From Pseudonocardia oceani (GTDB lineage Bacteria; Actinomycetota; Actinomycetes; Mycobacteriales; Pseudonocardiaceae): DNA of 64,000 nucleotides. This document shows positions 1 through 9,295 of this stretch, piece after piece. The stretch lies in contig NZ_JADQDF010000001.1 in NCBI RefSeq assembly GCF_019263585.2, positions 1,364,001 through 1,428,000 of the forward strand, in the 5' to 3' direction. The notes beneath the pieces are model-generated. The model did not search any database. It had not been told where the DNA came from and saw only the letters and a list, made by a program, of their open reading frames with translations. Position numbers and translations under genes: made by a program. The first letter of the stretch is position 1; the number at the start of each line of letters is the position of its first letter.

Positions 1-1246
1 GTTGGACGGTGACGAGGTCGCGTAGCCCGTTGATCGACCATCGGCTTCCGCCGATGTCGGTGCGGGCGTTGAGTTCGCGCATGACCCGTTCCAGCACACC
101 GCTGCCCAGCTCGGGGCCGCCGAGCCAGGCGAGGTCCCTTCGGACCTCGGGCAACAGACAGGTGAAGACCTGGTCGCGGGCGCCCAGGAGCAACTCGGTC
201 GCCGCGTGGTGGTGCGCGCCGGTGATCGAGGCGCTGAACGTGTCGTAGGAGTGCAGGGCTTGGCTGTGGGTGCGGTGCTCGCGGGCGGTGCGGCGCAGCA
301 ACTCGGCCAGCTCGGCCCGCTTGGCGTTCGCCCAGGGATGCGGGGCCTTGTCGGCGTAGAGCGCCCACCGCAGCGCTCGGGGCAGGTGCCACCAGCAGCG
401 CTGGATAGGGGTGTCGGGCCAGGTGGTCTCGGCCAGCCGCGTGATCGCCGGCTCCCCGTCGACCACGACGATGACCGGGGCGTCCAGCGCGGCCAGCTGC
501 TCACCCATCGCCGCCCAGGGCTGATCGATGGTGACACCGAGCAGGACGGTGTGGGCGCGACGGCGTCGCCGGGGCCCGCTGCGCGCGGTCAGCCCCAGCG
601 CGATGTTGCAGGCGATCCCCAACCGCCGCGGCCCGGCGCGCATCCCGGTGCCGTCCAGGATGACCACCGCGGCTGAGGCCCCGCTGTCGATCAGCTCGGC
701 CGCACCGATCCCGTCCAGTAGCGGTGCCACGTCGGCCACTGCGTGATGAGCGCGTCCGGTCGAGGCCGGCGCTCCGAACGATCGGGCGACCTGCGCGGCG
801 CGGGCGAAGGACATCTGGCTGGCCAGCTCGGCCAGGTCCACCGCGAGCCGGTCGGTGCGGCGGCGGCCGGACAGGTCCAGCATCAGCAGCAACGGTGCGA
901 AGACCCGGCCGCAGGCCCGACAGCCCACGTTCGCCAAATGCAGGCGCACGACTCCGACCGCGATATCGATCCGTCGTGGGCGTGATCGTCTGCCCTTGCG
1001 CGCGAAGTCCTGCATCACCCCGCACCCCGGGCACGCGAACGGCGCCGGAAGGTCACGCACCGGGAGCCAACGAGGCCCGCAGACCCGGTCGATCAACCGG
1101 TCCTGCGCCTGCTCCAGAGCGGCAGCCAGGACCACGGCGGGCACCTCGTCACGCATCGCCACCGCCCATGCCTCGAGCTGAGACCACCTCAGAGATCCAT
1201 CGAGCTCCGGCAGCTCAGCACTGAGCACGACACTAGCCACAGCCAT
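1..1246 (-). CDS. DDE transposase, 3' end cut by window edge
   Basis: An open frame runs leftward from an ATG at 1246 and is still open at base 1, giving about 415 residues. Near residues 72, 75, 109 and 112 there are four cysteines in CPGC and CRAC pairs, a zinc-ribbon likely used for DNA binding. An RNase H-like core follows: LDGTG (Asp about 198), VVVDGE (Asp about 263), the CWWHLPR stretch usual in mutator-type and ISKra4/ISH6-like transposases, then GSGVLER with a candidate catalytic Glu, and RWSINGLRDL near the window edge. Family assignment is uncertain. It sits just downstream of the DUF6457 gene. The terminal repeats cannot be defined because one end is outside the window. Confidence 0.75.
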   Translation of the reverse strand, partial: MAVASVVLSAELPELDGSLRWSQLEAWAVAMRDEVPAVVLAAALEQAQDRLIDRVCGPRWLPVRDLPAPFACPGCGVMQDFARKGRRSRPRRIDIAVGVVRLHLANVGCRACGRVFAPLLLMLDLSGRRRTDRLAVDLAELASQMSFARAAQVARSFGAPASTGRAHHAVADVAPLLDGIGAAELIDSGASAAVVILDGTGMRAGPRRLGIACNIALGLTARSGPRRRRRAHTVLLGVTIDQPWAAMGEQLAALDAPVIVVVDGEPAITRLAETTWPDTPIQRCWWHLPRALRWALYADKAPHPWANAKRAELAELLRRTAREHRTHSQALHSYDTFSASITGAHHHAATELLLGARDQVFTCLLPEVRRDLAWLGGPELGSGVLERVMRELNARTDIGGSRWSINGLRDLVTVQ

Positions 1247-1325
1247 GGCAGTTCCTCACGACGAAGGGCACCACCCTCCACCGCAAGATCCCGAAAGTTC
1301 AACGCTGCCGGACGCTACCGACTCC

Positions 1326-1640
1326 TCAGCCGCGCTGCTCCTGGTCGTTGGCCGGCTCGGCGCGCTCGGTGTCGGCGCCCCAGCCCTCGGCCAGCTTGCT
1401 GATCTTCCCGGCGTAGTCGCGCGCGGCGACCGCCGGGTCGTCGGCGCGGCCCGCGGCCACGCCGATCAGGAACGCGGTCACGGGGGCCCCGGGACGGCTG
1501 ACCCCGTGGGCGACGTCGGAGGTCAGGTCGAGCACCATGTCGACGGTGCCCTCCGACTCGACGGCGTCCTCCAGGCCCAGCTCCCGCGACACCGCGGTGA
1601 CCCACTCGGACAGGGCTTTGGCATCTGCGCTTCCACTCAC
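1326..1640 (-). CDS. DUF6457 domain protein
   Basis: Protein of 104 residues that I recognise as DUF6457, a small actinobacterial domain often seen near molybdopterin or formate dehydrogenase genes. The core is ALSEWVTAVSRELGL followed by VLDLTSDVAHGVSRPGAPVT, the hallmark segment. The GTG start at 1640 places this core at the N-terminus; GGAGG lies only one base upstream of it, so translation may rely on coupling to the upstream small-subunit gene, whose stop is 39 bases away. No membrane segment. Its place behind an oxalate/formate-family transporter suggests a role in formate or C1-acid metabolism, but this is inference. Exact biochemical function unknown. Confidence 0.75.
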   Translation of the reverse strand: MSGSADAKALSEWVTAVSRELGLEDAVESEGTVDMVLDLTSDVAHGVSRPGAPVTAFLIGVAAGRADDPAVAARDYAGKISKLAEGWGADTERAEPANDQEQRG

Positions 1641-1678
1641 GCCTCCGACGTTAGCCGCGATGCCGCAGCCCTGCCGGG

Positions 1679-1819
1679 TCAACCGGCGAACAGCGCCGGG
1701 ATCTTGACGATCAGCTGGTAGAGGCCGTAGCCGAAGGGCACGACGACCCACAGCCAGGCCAGGACGAGCAGGACGTAGTAGACCGGGGTGCGGTTCCCGG
1801 TGGTGCCGAGTGTGCTCAT
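1679..1819 (-). CDS. MFS transporter small subunit
   Basis: A 46-residue protein with one hydrophobic helix (about residues 13-40, YYVLLVLAWLWVVVPFGYG). It matches the short membrane peptides annotated as MFS transporter small subunit that follow OFA-family transporters. Its ATG at 1819 overlaps the stop of the transporter gene by four bases (ATGA), so the two are translationally coupled and probably made in fixed ratio. It presumably packs against the larger permease. A real gene that is easily missed because of its size. Confidence 0.8.
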   Translation of the reverse strand: MSTLGTTGNRTPVYYVLLVLAWLWVVVPFGYGLYQLIVKIPALFAG

Positions 1820-3207
1820 GCCTGCGCTCCCGCGGTCGCGGAGTCCGTGGTCTCGGTCTCGTGGTACTTCTCGTTCACCGGCCGGATCAGCTCGTTGCAG
1901 ACGAAGGCGACGACCAGCAGCCCGATCATGATCGAGAACGCCATCGTGTAGCGCCCCGGCCCCTCGACGCCCGCGGCGATCTGCGCGTCGGCGATGGCGT
2001 TGACGATCACCGGCCCGAGCACTCCCGCCGTCGACCACGCCGTGAGCAGGCGGCCGTGGATGGCGCCGACCTGGTAGGTGCCGAACAGGTCGCGCAGGTA
2101 GGCGGGCACGGTGGCGAAGCCGGCGCCGTAGAAGGACAGGATGAACAGCGCGCTGATGAGGAAGACCGCGCGGTTGGAGTTCGTCGTCAGCGTGATGAGC
2201 AGGTAGAGCAGCGCGCCGACGCCGAGGTAGATCCGGTACATGTTCTTGCGGCCCAGGACGTCCGACAGCGAGGACCACAGGATCCGGCCCAGCGCGTTGG
2301 CCAGCGACAGGATCGCGACGAACCCGGCGGCCGAGGCCGCGATGGTCTCGGCGGGGCTGGAGTCCTGGAAGAAGTCCTGGAAGATCGGCGAGGCCCGCTC
2401 CAGGATGCCGATGCCGGCGGTGACGTTGAAGCACAGGACGACCCACAGCAGCCAGAACTGCGGCGTCTTGATCGCGTTGGCCGCCGACACGTTCGCGGTG
2501 CTGATCAGCGAGCCGGTCCTCTGCCGGTCGGGCTGCCAGCCCTCGGGCTTCCAGTCGGGTGCGGGCACGCGGATGAGCAGCCAGCCCACCGACATGAAGA
2601 CCGCGTAGATCAGGCCCATGACGAGGAAGGTCTGCCCGATGCCGGCGGCCTGGGCGCCGTCGCCGGAGCCGCCGAAGGCCCCGAGCAGCGACGTCGTCAG
2701 CGGGGTGGCGATGAGCGCACCGCCGCCGAAGCCCATGATCGCGATGCCGGTGGACAGGCCGGGCCGGTCGGGGAACCACTTGATCAGCGTCGACACCGGC
2801 GAGATGTAGCCGACGCCCAGCCCGATGCCGCCGACGAACCCGTAGCCGACGATCACGAGCCAGTACTGGCCGAGGTACATGCCGGCCGCGGAGATGAGGA
2901 ACCCGGCGACGAAGCACGAGGTGGCGACGACCATCGCCCAGCGCGGGCCGTTGGCGTCGACCTTCGTGCCGAACAGCGCCGCCGACAGGCCCAGCATGAT
3001 GATGCCGAGCGTGAACGGCAGGGCGCTGAGCACGCCCGCGCTCGGGTTGCCGGCCAGGATCGTGTCGGCCAGCGGCGTCTTGAACACGCTCCACGCGTAC
3101 GCCTGCCCGATCGCCAGGTGGATCGAGAGGGCGGCCGGGGGTATCAGCCACCGGCTCCAGCCCGGGGGCGCCACGATCCGCTCACGTTGCAGGAAGCCTG
3201 CTGCCAT
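1816..3207 (-). CDS. OFA family MFS transporter (oxalate/formate type)
   Basis: Protein of 463 residues with about 12 membrane helices. The N-terminal segment IGQAYAWSVFKTPL and the GGIGLGVGYISPVSTLIKWFPD signature are typical of the oxalate/formate antiporter family, which exchanges or imports small carboxylates across the cytoplasmic membrane. A cytoplasmic loop near residues 215-240 joins the two six-helix halves. Start ATG at 3207 with AAGGG about nine bases upstream. It is first in an operon with the small subunit and DUF6457 gene. The substrate is not shown by the sequence; formate or oxalate is the family expectation. Confidence 0.88.
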   Translation of the reverse strand: MAAGFLQRERIVAPPGWSRWLIPPAALSIHLAIGQAYAWSVFKTPLADTILAGNPSAGVLSALPFTLGIIMLGLSAALFGTKVDANGPRWAMVVATSCFVAGFLISAAGMYLGQYWLVIVGYGFVGGIGLGVGYISPVSTLIKWFPDRPGLSTGIAIMGFGGGALIATPLTTSLLGAFGGSGDGAQAAGIGQTFLVMGLIYAVFMSVGWLLIRVPAPDWKPEGWQPDRQRTGSLISTANVSAANAIKTPQFWLLWVVLCFNVTAGIGILERASPIFQDFFQDSSPAETIAASAAGFVAILSLANALGRILWSSLSDVLGRKNMYRIYLGVGALLYLLITLTTNSNRAVFLISALFILSFYGAGFATVPAYLRDLFGTYQVGAIHGRLLTAWSTAGVLGPVIVNAIADAQIAAGVEGPGRYTMAFSIMIGLLVVAFVCNELIRPVNEKYHETETTDSATAGAQA

Positions 3208-3293
3208 CGTCTCGCCCTTCCACGGCCGGCGTACCGGGTCGGGCCGAAACTAGGTGCGGTCCCGGGGCCCCGCAACCGCAGGCCGGGGACACG

Positions 3294-3330
3294 CCGAACG
3301 CCGGCCCCGGGATCCGGGACCGGCGTTCGG
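3294..3330 (-). terminator. Hairpin terminator after clpX
   Basis: An 11-base perfect inverted repeat, CCGAACGCCGG (3294-3304) and CCGGCGTTCGG (3320-3330), encloses a further CCCGG/CCGGG inner stem. It lies 16 bases beyond the clpX stop. The next minus-strand gene, the MFS transporter, begins 87 bases further on, so the hairpin separates the two transcripts. No U-tract follows, as is common in actinobacteria. Confidence 0.7.
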
Positions 3331-3345
3331 TGCGTGATCGGACTG

Positions 3346-4626
3346 CTACGCGGAGCGCTCCCGCCGCTCCCGGCGGGCCGGGGTGCGGGGCACGATCGTC
3401 GGGTTCACGTTGCTGCGGACCGTCTGCTCGGTGACGACGACCTTGGCGACGTCGTCACGGCTCGGGATGTCGTACATCACGGGGAGCAGGACCTCCTCCA
3501 TGATCGCGCGCAGCCCACGGGCCCCGGTGCCGCGCAGGATGGCCTGGTCGGCCACCGCCTCCAGCGCGCCCTCGGTGAACTCGAGCTCCACGCCGTCCAT
3601 CTCGAACAGCTTGCAGTACTGCTTGACCAGCGCGTTGCGGGGCTCGGTCAGGATCTTGACCAGGGCCTCCTTGTCGAGCGACGTCACCGAGGCGACGACC
3701 GGCAGGCGGCCGATGAACTCGGGGATGAGGCCGAACTTGATGAGGTCCTCGGGCATGGTGTCGCCGAAGCTCTCGGCCGCGTCGAGGTCGTTCTTCGAGC
3801 GGATCTCCGCACCGAAGCCCAGCCCGCGCCGGCCGACCCGGTCGCCGATGATCTTCTCGAGGCCCGCGAAGGCCCCGGCCACGATGAACAGCACGTTCGT
3901 CGTGTCGATCTGGATGAACTCCTGGTGCGGGTGCTTGCGCCCGCCCTGCGGCGGCACGCTCGCCGTGGTGCCCTCGAGGATCTTCAGCAGCGCCTGCTGC
4001 ACACCCTCGCCGGACACGTCGCGGGTGATCGACGGGTTCTCGCTCTTGCGGGCGATCTTGTCGACCTCGTCGATGTAGATGATGCCGGTCTCGGCGCGCT
4101 TGACGTCGTAGTCGGCCGCCTGGATGAGCTTCAGGAGGATGTTCTCGACGTCCTCTCCGACGTACCCGGCCTCGGTGAGGGCGGTGGCGTCGGCGATCGC
4201 GAACGGCACGTTGAGCAGCTTCGCCAGCGTCTGCGCGAGGTAGGTCTTGCCGCAGCCGGTCGGGCCGAGCATGAGGATGTTGGACTTCGACAGCTCCACG
4301 CCGTCGCCGTCGGCCCCGCGCGCCTTGTCGCCGGCCTGGATGCGCTTGTAGTGGTTGTAGACCGCCACCGAGAGCGTCCGCTTGGTCCGGCTCTGGCCGA
4401 CGACGTACTGGTCGAGGAAGTCGTGGATCTCGGCGGGCTTGGGCAGCTCGTCGAGCTTGACCTCACCGGCCTCGGCCAGCTCTTCCTCGATGATCTCGTT
4501 GCAGAGATCGATGCACTCGTCGCAGATGTAGACGCCAGGTCCGGCGATCAGCTTCTTGACCTGCTTCTGGCTCTTGCCGCAGAACGAGCACTTGAGCAGA
4601 TCACCACCATCACCGATGCGTGCCAT
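3346..4626 (-). CDS. clpX: ATP-dependent Clp protease ATP-binding subunit ClpX
   Basis: Protein of 426 residues, the usual length for ClpX. The N-terminal zinc-binding domain has four cysteines (C13, C16, C35, C38), which bind adaptors and substrates. The AAA+ module has Walker A GPTGCGKT at 121-128, Walker B with IIYIDEVDK, and the GFGAE pore-loop region; the C-terminal small domain includes [13 protein letters not shown]. ClpX unfolds tagged proteins and feeds them to ClpP1P2. I chose the ATG at 4626 because [13 protein letters not shown] is the conserved N-terminus; an in-frame ATG at 4641 would add five residues. It follows clpP2 on the same strand after a 189-base gap. Confidence 0.97.
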   Translation of the reverse strand: MARIGDGGDLLKCSFCGKSQKQVKKLIAGPGVYICDECIDLCNEIIEEELAEAGEVKLDELPKPAEIHDFLDQYVVGQSRTKRTLSVAVYNHYKRIQAGDKARGADGDGVELSKSNILMLGPTGCGKTYLAQTLAKLLNVPFAIADATALTEAGYVGEDVENILLKLIQAADYDVKRAETGIIYIDEVDKIARKSENPSITRDVSGEGVQQALLKILEGTTASVPPQGGRKHPHQEFIQIDTTNVLFIVAGAFAGLEKIIGDRVGRRGLGFGAEIRSKNDLDAAESFGDTMPEDLIKFGLIPEFIGRLPVVASVTSLDKEALVKILTEPRNALVKQYCKLFEMDGVELEFTEGALEAVADQAILRGTGARGLRAIMEEVLLPVMYDIPSRDDVAKVVVTEQTVRSNVNPTIVPRTPARRERRERSA

Positions 4627-4815
4627 GAGTGCAGACCCCAAATCTCATCAGCGCGACCCCAACCGGCGTACCCGGTAGGCGCGGCCCTCGTGACGGTACC
4701 CGCCCGACCCGCCCCCGGGGGAGCACCAGCGTGCTCGGATCCTGGGGCGCGTCGGCGGACGGCCGGTGCCGGGCGTCAGGAGCCCCGCACCGACCGGGTG
4801 GTGCAGCCGGCCCGA

Positions 4816-5460
4816 CTAGGAGACGGCGGACAGCTTCCGGCTCTGGATGATCTCGTCGACGATCCCGTACTCCTTGGCCTCGACGGCCGTCAGGATCTTG
4901 TCGCGCTCGACGTCGCGGCGGACCTGCTCCTCGCTCTTGCCGGTGTGCTTGGCGAGCGTGGCCTCCATCAGCTTGCGGACCCGGGAGATCTCCGCGGCCT
5001 GGATCTCGAGGTCCGAGACCTGGCCGTAGGTGCCCTCGGTGGCCGGCTGGTGGATGAGGACCCGCGCGTTCTGCACCGCGAGGCGACGCCCCGGGGTGCC
5101 CGCGGCGAGCAGCACGGCCGCGGCCGACGCGGCCTGCCCGAGGCAGACCGTCTGGATGTCGGGGCGGATGAACTGCATCGTGTCGTAGATCGCCATCAGC
5201 GACGTGAACGAGCCGCCGGGCGAGTTGATGTACATGCTGATCTCGCGGTCCGGGTCGGCCGACTCCAGGCACAGCAGCTGCGCCATGACGTCGTTGGCCG
5301 ACGCGTCGTCGATCTGCACGCCGAGGAAGATGATGCGCTCCTCGAACAGCTTGTTGTACGGGTTCGACTCCTTGACCCCGTAGCTCGTGCGCTCCACGAA
5401 GGACGGCAGCACGTACCGCGACTGCGGCGAGTGGAACTGAGTCCCGCTGTTGAACGTCAC
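4816..5460 (-). CDS. clpP2: ATP-dependent Clp protease proteolytic subunit ClpP2
   Basis: Serine protease subunit of 214 residues. The catalytic triad is visible as Ser112 (GQAAS), His137 (LIHQP) and Asp187 (ERD), and the head-domain motif YINSPGGS lies near 77-84. The opening [17 protein letters not shown] and the [16 protein letters not shown] segment are those of actinobacterial ClpP2, which forms a mixed barrel with ClpP1. Its ATG overlaps the clpP1 stop by four bases, so the two subunits are translationally coupled, in agreement with their joint assembly. Confidence 0.96.
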   Translation of the reverse strand: MTFNSGTQFHSPQSRYVLPSFVERTSYGVKESNPYNKLFEERIIFLGVQIDDASANDVMAQLLCLESADPDREISMYINSPGGSFTSLMAIYDTMQFIRPDIQTVCLGQAASAAAVLLAAGTPGRRLAVQNARVLIHQPATEGTYGQVSDLEIQAAEISRVRKLMEATLAKHTGKSEEQVRRDVERDKILTAVEAKEYGIVDEIIQSRKLSAVS

Positions 5461-6140
5461 TGCGCGCTCCCGTTCCCGTTGGTCTCGTTGCCGATGCTCT
5501 CGTTGCCGTCGGGCAGCTGCCCGGCGCGGGAGATGACGTGGTCGACGAAGCCGTACTCCAGCGCCTCCGGGGCGCGGAACCAGCGGTCGCGCTCCGAGTC
5601 GGCGGTGACCTTCTCGACCGTCTGCCCGGTGTGCTGCGCGATCAGCTCGGCGAGCTCGCGCTTGAGCAGCCGCGACTGCTCGGCCTGGATGACGATGTCG
5701 GACTCCTGACCACCCACGCCGGAGGACGGCTGGTGCATCATGATCCGCGCGTGCGGCAGGGCGTAGCGCTTGCCGCGGGCGCCGGCCGAGAGCAGGAACT
5801 GCCCCATGGACGCCGCCAGGCCCATCGCGAACGTGGCCACGTCGCAGGGCACGAACTCCATCGTGTCGAAGATGGCCATGCCCGCCGACACCGATCCGCC
5901 GGGCGAGTTGATGTAGAGCTGGATGTCCGACTCGGGGTCCTCCGCGGACAGCAGCAGCATCTGCGCGGCGATCCGGTTGGCGATGTCGTCGTCGACCTGC
6001 TGGCCCAGGACGATGATCCGCTGCTGGAGCAGCCGCTCGTAGACCGAGTCCGACAGCGTCAGCGACGAGGGCGCGCCCCGTCGCATCGACGCTCCGTCGA
6101 GGCGGTCCGCGGTACGCGAACCGGTTTCGTGGGTCCTCAC
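5457..6140 (-). CDS. clpP1: ATP-dependent Clp protease proteolytic subunit ClpP1
   Basis: Serine protease subunit with triad Ser111 (GLAAS), His136 (MMHQP) and Asp185 (ERD) and the YINSPGGSV motif. With ClpP2 it forms the two-ring proteolytic chamber. I chose the GTG at 6140 (227 residues) because AGAGG stands five bases ahead of it. A more upstream in-frame ATG at 6182 lacks a good ribosome site, and an internal ATG at codon 19 would also leave an intact protease. It lies about 120 bases downstream of tig on the same strand. Confidence 0.94.
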   Translation of the reverse strand: MRTHETGSRTADRLDGASMRRGAPSSLTLSDSVYERLLQQRIIVLGQQVDDDIANRIAAQMLLLSAEDPESDIQLYINSPGGSVSAGMAIFDTMEFVPCDVATFAMGLAASMGQFLLSAGARGKRYALPHARIMMHQPSSGVGGQESDIVIQAEQSRLLKRELAELIAQHTGQTVEKVTADSERDRWFRAPEALEYGFVDHVISRAGQLPDGNESIGNETNGNGSAQ

Positions 6141-6258
6141 TTCACCCTCTGCTTTCTGGTGCTGGTCAGCTCGCGTGTGCATCGGGGCCGACCCTACGCG
6201 GACGGGCGTCGCGCCCGCCGCGTTCGGACCGGTTGTTCGCTCTGGGCGTGTCCGCGGC

Positions 6259-7752
6259 TCAGGAACCGTCGGCCGCCTTGCCCTCGGTGGCCTCGGCCGC
6301 GGGCGCGTCGCCCGACTCGTCGGCGGCCTCGTCGTCCGTCGCCTCGACGGCGGCGGCCTCCTCGGCGGCGGCGGCGTCCTCGGACTCCACGACCTCGCCG
6401 GGGACCTCGGTGACCTCGATGCCGTCGCCCTCGTCGCCGAGGAGGTCGGACAGGTCGACCTCGGCGCCCGAGGCGTCGGTGACCGTGGCCGCGCGGACGG
6501 CGGTGATGAGGGCCTTGGTGCGGCGGACGTCGGCGTAGATCGCGCCGAGCTGGCCGGCCTCCTGGATGCGGCGCACGAACTCCTCGGGCGGCATCCGGTA
6601 CTGCTGGGCCTGGTAGACGATGCGCTCGGTGAGCTCCTGGTCGTTGACGCTCACCTGCTCGGCGTCGGCCAGCGCGTCGAGCACGAGGCGCGTGCGGACC
6701 GACTTCTCGGCCTCCTCGCGCGTCTCGGTGTCGAACTCCTCACGGGTGCGGCCGTCGCTCGCCAGCGCCTGCGCGAAGCGCTCCTCGTCGTGGTCGAAGC
6801 CGTGCACCGCGTCGTGGGTGACCGACTCGACCTCGGCGGCGACGATGCTCTCGGGCAGCGGCACCTCGGTGCCGTCGACGATGGCCTCGAGGATGCGGTC
6901 GCGGGCCTGCGTGACCTGCTCCATCCGCTTGACGCGCGCGAGGCGTTCGCGCAGGTCGGCGGTGAGCTCGTCGAGGGTGTCGAACTCGCTCGCCAGCTGG
7001 GCGAACTCGTCGTCGGCGTCGGGGAGCTGGCGCTCCTTGACCGCGGTGACCTTGACGGTGACCTCGGCGTCGGAGTCCGCGTGCTCGCCGGCGACCAGCT
7101 TCGTGGTGAAGGTCTTCTCCTCGTCGGCCGACATGCCCTGTACGGCCTCGTCGAGGCCGTCGATCAGGCCGCCCTGGCCCACCTGGTAGGAGAAGCCGCT
7201 GGTGGTGGCCTCCTCGACGGGCTCGCCGCCGACGGTGGCGGAGAGGTCGACGAGCACGAAGTCGTCGGTGCCCGCGGCGCGCTCGACGCCGGTCAGCGTG
7301 CCGAAGCGGGCGCGCAGGCTCTCGAGCTGCTCGTCGACGTCGGCGTCGGTGACCTCGACGTCGTCGACGGTGACGGCCAGCGTGGAGAGGTCGGGCAGCG
7401 TCAGGTCGGGGCGGACGTCGACCTCGGCGGTGAACGCGAGGCGCTCCCCGTCGGCGATCTCGGTGACCTCGATGTCGGGGCGCCCGATCGGGTTGACCTC
7501 GTCGGCCGCGCTGACGGCCTCGGTGTACTTGTTCGGGACGGCGGCGTTGACGACCTCGTCCAGGACGACCCCGCGGCCCAGGCGGGCCTCGATGATGCGC
7601 GCCGGCACCTTGCCCTTGCGGAAGCCGGGGACGGAGACCTGCTGCGCGATCTTCTTGTAGGCGCGGTCGAAGTCCGGCTTGAGCTCGTCGAACGGCACCT
7701 CGACATTGATCCGGACCCGCGTCGGGCTCAGCCGCTCGATGGTGCTCTTCAC
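6259..7752 (-). CDS. tig: Trigger factor, ribosome-associated chaperone
   Basis: Protein of 497 residues. The N-terminal ribosome-binding domain contains GFRKGKVP at 43-50, the loop that docks on ribosomal protein L23. A central FKBP-like prolyl isomerase domain follows, with a long helical C-terminal chaperone domain and an Ala/Glu-rich acidic tail of about 50 residues typical of actinobacterial orthologues. The GTG at 7752 was chosen because VKSTIERLSPTRV is the conserved start, with AGGAG about ten bases ahead; an ATG at 7788 would add 12 residues. It leads the clpP1-clpP2-clpX block, a conserved order in actinobacteria. Confidence 0.96.
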   Translation of the reverse strand: MKSTIERLSPTRVRINVEVPFDELKPDFDRAYKKIAQQVSVPGFRKGKVPARIIEARLGRGVVLDEVVNAAVPNKYTEAVSAADEVNPIGRPDIEVTEIADGERLAFTAEVDVRPDLTLPDLSTLAVTVDDVEVTDADVDEQLESLRARFGTLTGVERAAGTDDFVLVDLSATVGGEPVEEATTSGFSYQVGQGGLIDGLDEAVQGMSADEEKTFTTKLVAGEHADSDAEVTVKVTAVKERQLPDADDEFAQLASEFDTLDELTADLRERLARVKRMEQVTQARDRILEAIVDGTEVPLPESIVAAEVESVTHDAVHGFDHDEERFAQALASDGRTREEFDTETREEAEKSVRTRLVLDALADAEQVSVNDQELTERIVYQAQQYRMPPEEFVRRIQEAGQLGAIYADVRRTKALITAVRAATVTDASGAEVDLSDLLGDEGDGIEVTEVPGEVVESEDAAAAEEAAAVEATDDEAADESGDAPAAEATEGKAADGS

Positions 7753-7838
7753 GGTGGGGACACTCCTCATTCTGCGAACACGGCGCATGGCGGGGCACGG
7801 GCACGGGACCCGTGCCGACGGCAGTCCGCCGAGTCTAG

Positions 7839-8814
7839 ACGAGTAAGTCCGAATGCGATCAGTGGTCGTAGGCGGTCAGGGAGCGGGTGATCGGTTGGCC
7901 GGTGGCCCGGTTGTGCCAGATCGCGGCGGTCAGGGCGAGGAGGCGTTGTCCGATCCGGGCGCCGACCCCGTCGATGGTGCGTCCGCCATGTAGTTCCAGG
8001 TCGAGCTGTCCTTTGAGGGTGTCGAAGATCGATTCGACGAGTTGGCGGACGGGTTTGAGCAGATGCTCGGCTGGATGCGGGGTGCGGTTGCGGTAGGACG
8101 GTCGCAGTAGTGCAATACCGCGTTCGGCGAGGTAGGTGTCGAGTTCGCGGGACACGTAGCCCTTGTCGGCGATGATGGTGAGTCCGGGCCGGTCGGCGGT
8201 CAGAGTGTGGTCGTGGTCCAGTGCGGCAATGAGCACCTGGCGTTCGTCGATCTTGGGGTCGGCCAGGGCCCAGGTGATAGGCAGCCCGGACGGGGTGGCG
8301 ATCAGGTGCAGGCGCAGTCCCCAGAAGAACCGTGAGTGCGAGGCGCAGTAGCTGTAGCCGGCCCAGCCGGCGAGGTTGGAGCGCTTGACCGTGGGGCGGG
8401 AACGGGCGCACTCGACCGGGGTGGAGTCCACGACCCAGACCGGGTCGGCCCATAGATCGGTGTCGGTGGCCAGTACCCGGATCAGCTGTTTGATCAGGGG
8501 CAACGCCGCGCGTAGACGCTTGTTGTAGCCCGACTGGCCGGGCAGGTAGGGGAACGCGCCGGGCAGGTGTGTGGGCACGAACCGCAGCCACCGGGCCTCG
8601 GACCGCACGCCGAGCAGGACCTGGGCGACGGCGAGGGTGAGCAGTTCGGCGTCGGAGAGTTTCGGTGGTCTCCCGGTGCGGGTGCGGCGCCCGAGATAGT
8701 CATCGATCTTGACGTAAAGTGCGGTCAGGAGGGTGTTGAGGTTGGTCGTCACACACTGACCTTCAACACCCTCCGTCCACCTTCGTGGGTGCCACGCCGT
8801 TAGGACTTACTCGT
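7839..8814. mobile_element. IS982-like insertion sequence with CTAG target flanks
   Basis: The element is bounded by the inverted repeats ACGAGTAAGTCC (7839-7850) and GGACTTACTCGT (8803-8814). Each end is flanked on the outside by CTAG (7835-7838 and 8815-8818), which reads as a four-base target duplication, or else extends the inverted repeat to 16 bases. It encodes a single transposase and has intact ends, so it may be active. It lies between tig and an Asp23-like gene, about 90 bases upstream of the tig start, where it could separate tig from its own promoter. Confidence 0.85.
7859..8752 (-). CDS. IS982-like DDE transposase
   Basis: Intact transposase of 297 residues filling the insertion element. 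An N-terminal helical region (GRPPKLSDAELLTLAVAQ) precedes the DDE core: WVVDSTPVECARS (first Asp), LTIIADKGYVSRELD (second Asp), and LVESIFDTLKGQLDLE with the candidate catalytic Glu. This arrangement resembles the IS982 group of the IS4/IS5/IS982 superfamily, although the terminal sequence is not the ACCC usual in the best-known IS982 members. No stop or frameshift interrupts it. Confidence 0.87.
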   Translation of the reverse strand: MTTNLNTLLTALYVKIDDYLGRRTRTGRPPKLSDAELLTLAVAQVLLGVRSEARWLRFVPTHLPGAFPYLPGQSGYNKRLRAALPLIKQLIRVLATDTDLWADPVWVVDSTPVECARSRPTVKRSNLAGWAGYSYCASHSRFFWGLRLHLIATPSGLPITWALADPKIDERQVLIAALDHDHTLTADRPGLTIIADKGYVSRELDTYLAERGIALLRPSYRNRTPHPAEHLLKPVRQLVESIFDTLKGQLDLELHGGRTIDGVGARIGQRLLALTAAIWHNRATGQPITRSLTAYDH

Positions 8815-8849
8815 CTAGGTGAACCGGCGCCGGGGCCGACGCCCGGCCG

Positions 8850-9182
8850 CTACGCCCTGGGGGCGGCGGTGACCGCGGCGACCACGTCGGAGAAGGTCAC
8901 GTCGACGGGCACCGGGCCCAGGACCCCGCGCACGGCGACGGCGAGCTCGTCGGCCAGCTGCGGCAGCGGGACGCCCAGGCGGGCCACGACGGCGATCTCA
9001 ACGGGCTCGGCGCCGGCACCGAGGCGTACCCCGTCGACGCGGGTGCGGCCGGGCAGGTGCGACGCGATCGTCCCCCACGGTCCGCCGTCGAGGCGGGCGA
9101 CGCCGGGATGGGCCGACACGGCCGCGGCGACCGCGAGCGCGGTGGCGGCGGTCGGGTCGGGGGCGCGCTCGGCCGGGTGCAC
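8850..9182 (-). CDS. Asp23/Gls24-like envelope stress protein
   Basis: Protein of 110 residues resembling a single Asp23/Gls24 domain: alternating strands with VEIAVVARLGVPLPQLADEL and a final VPVDVTFSDVV. Asp23-family proteins in Gram-positive bacteria associate with the membrane and respond to envelope stress. The GTG start at 9182 has no Shine-Dalgarno sequence but a TACCGT element lies about nine bases upstream, suggesting a leaderless mRNA. Two further Asp23-like genes lie on the opposite strand at 10.2-11.2 kb, so this region is an Asp23 cluster. The match is weak enough that family membership is probable rather than certain. Confidence 0.65.
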   Translation of the reverse strand: MHPAERAPDPTAATALAVAAAVSAHPGVARLDGGPWGTIASHLPGRTRVDGVRLGAGAEPVEIAVVARLGVPLPQLADELAVAVRGVLGPVPVDVTFSDVVAAVTAAPRA

Positions 9183-9295
9183 GCGATCACGGTAGCCCGC
9201 GATCAGCCGGGCGGTCCCGATCGACAGGCCCCGGGAACGACGACGGGCGGCGCACCCCGCGAGGGGTGGGCCGTCCGTCGGGGGCGTGGAGCGCT

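Noticed and set aside
1810-5709. Long plus-strand open frame across the MFS and clp genes
   Set aside because: It spans several well-supported minus-strand genes and shows only compositional bias.
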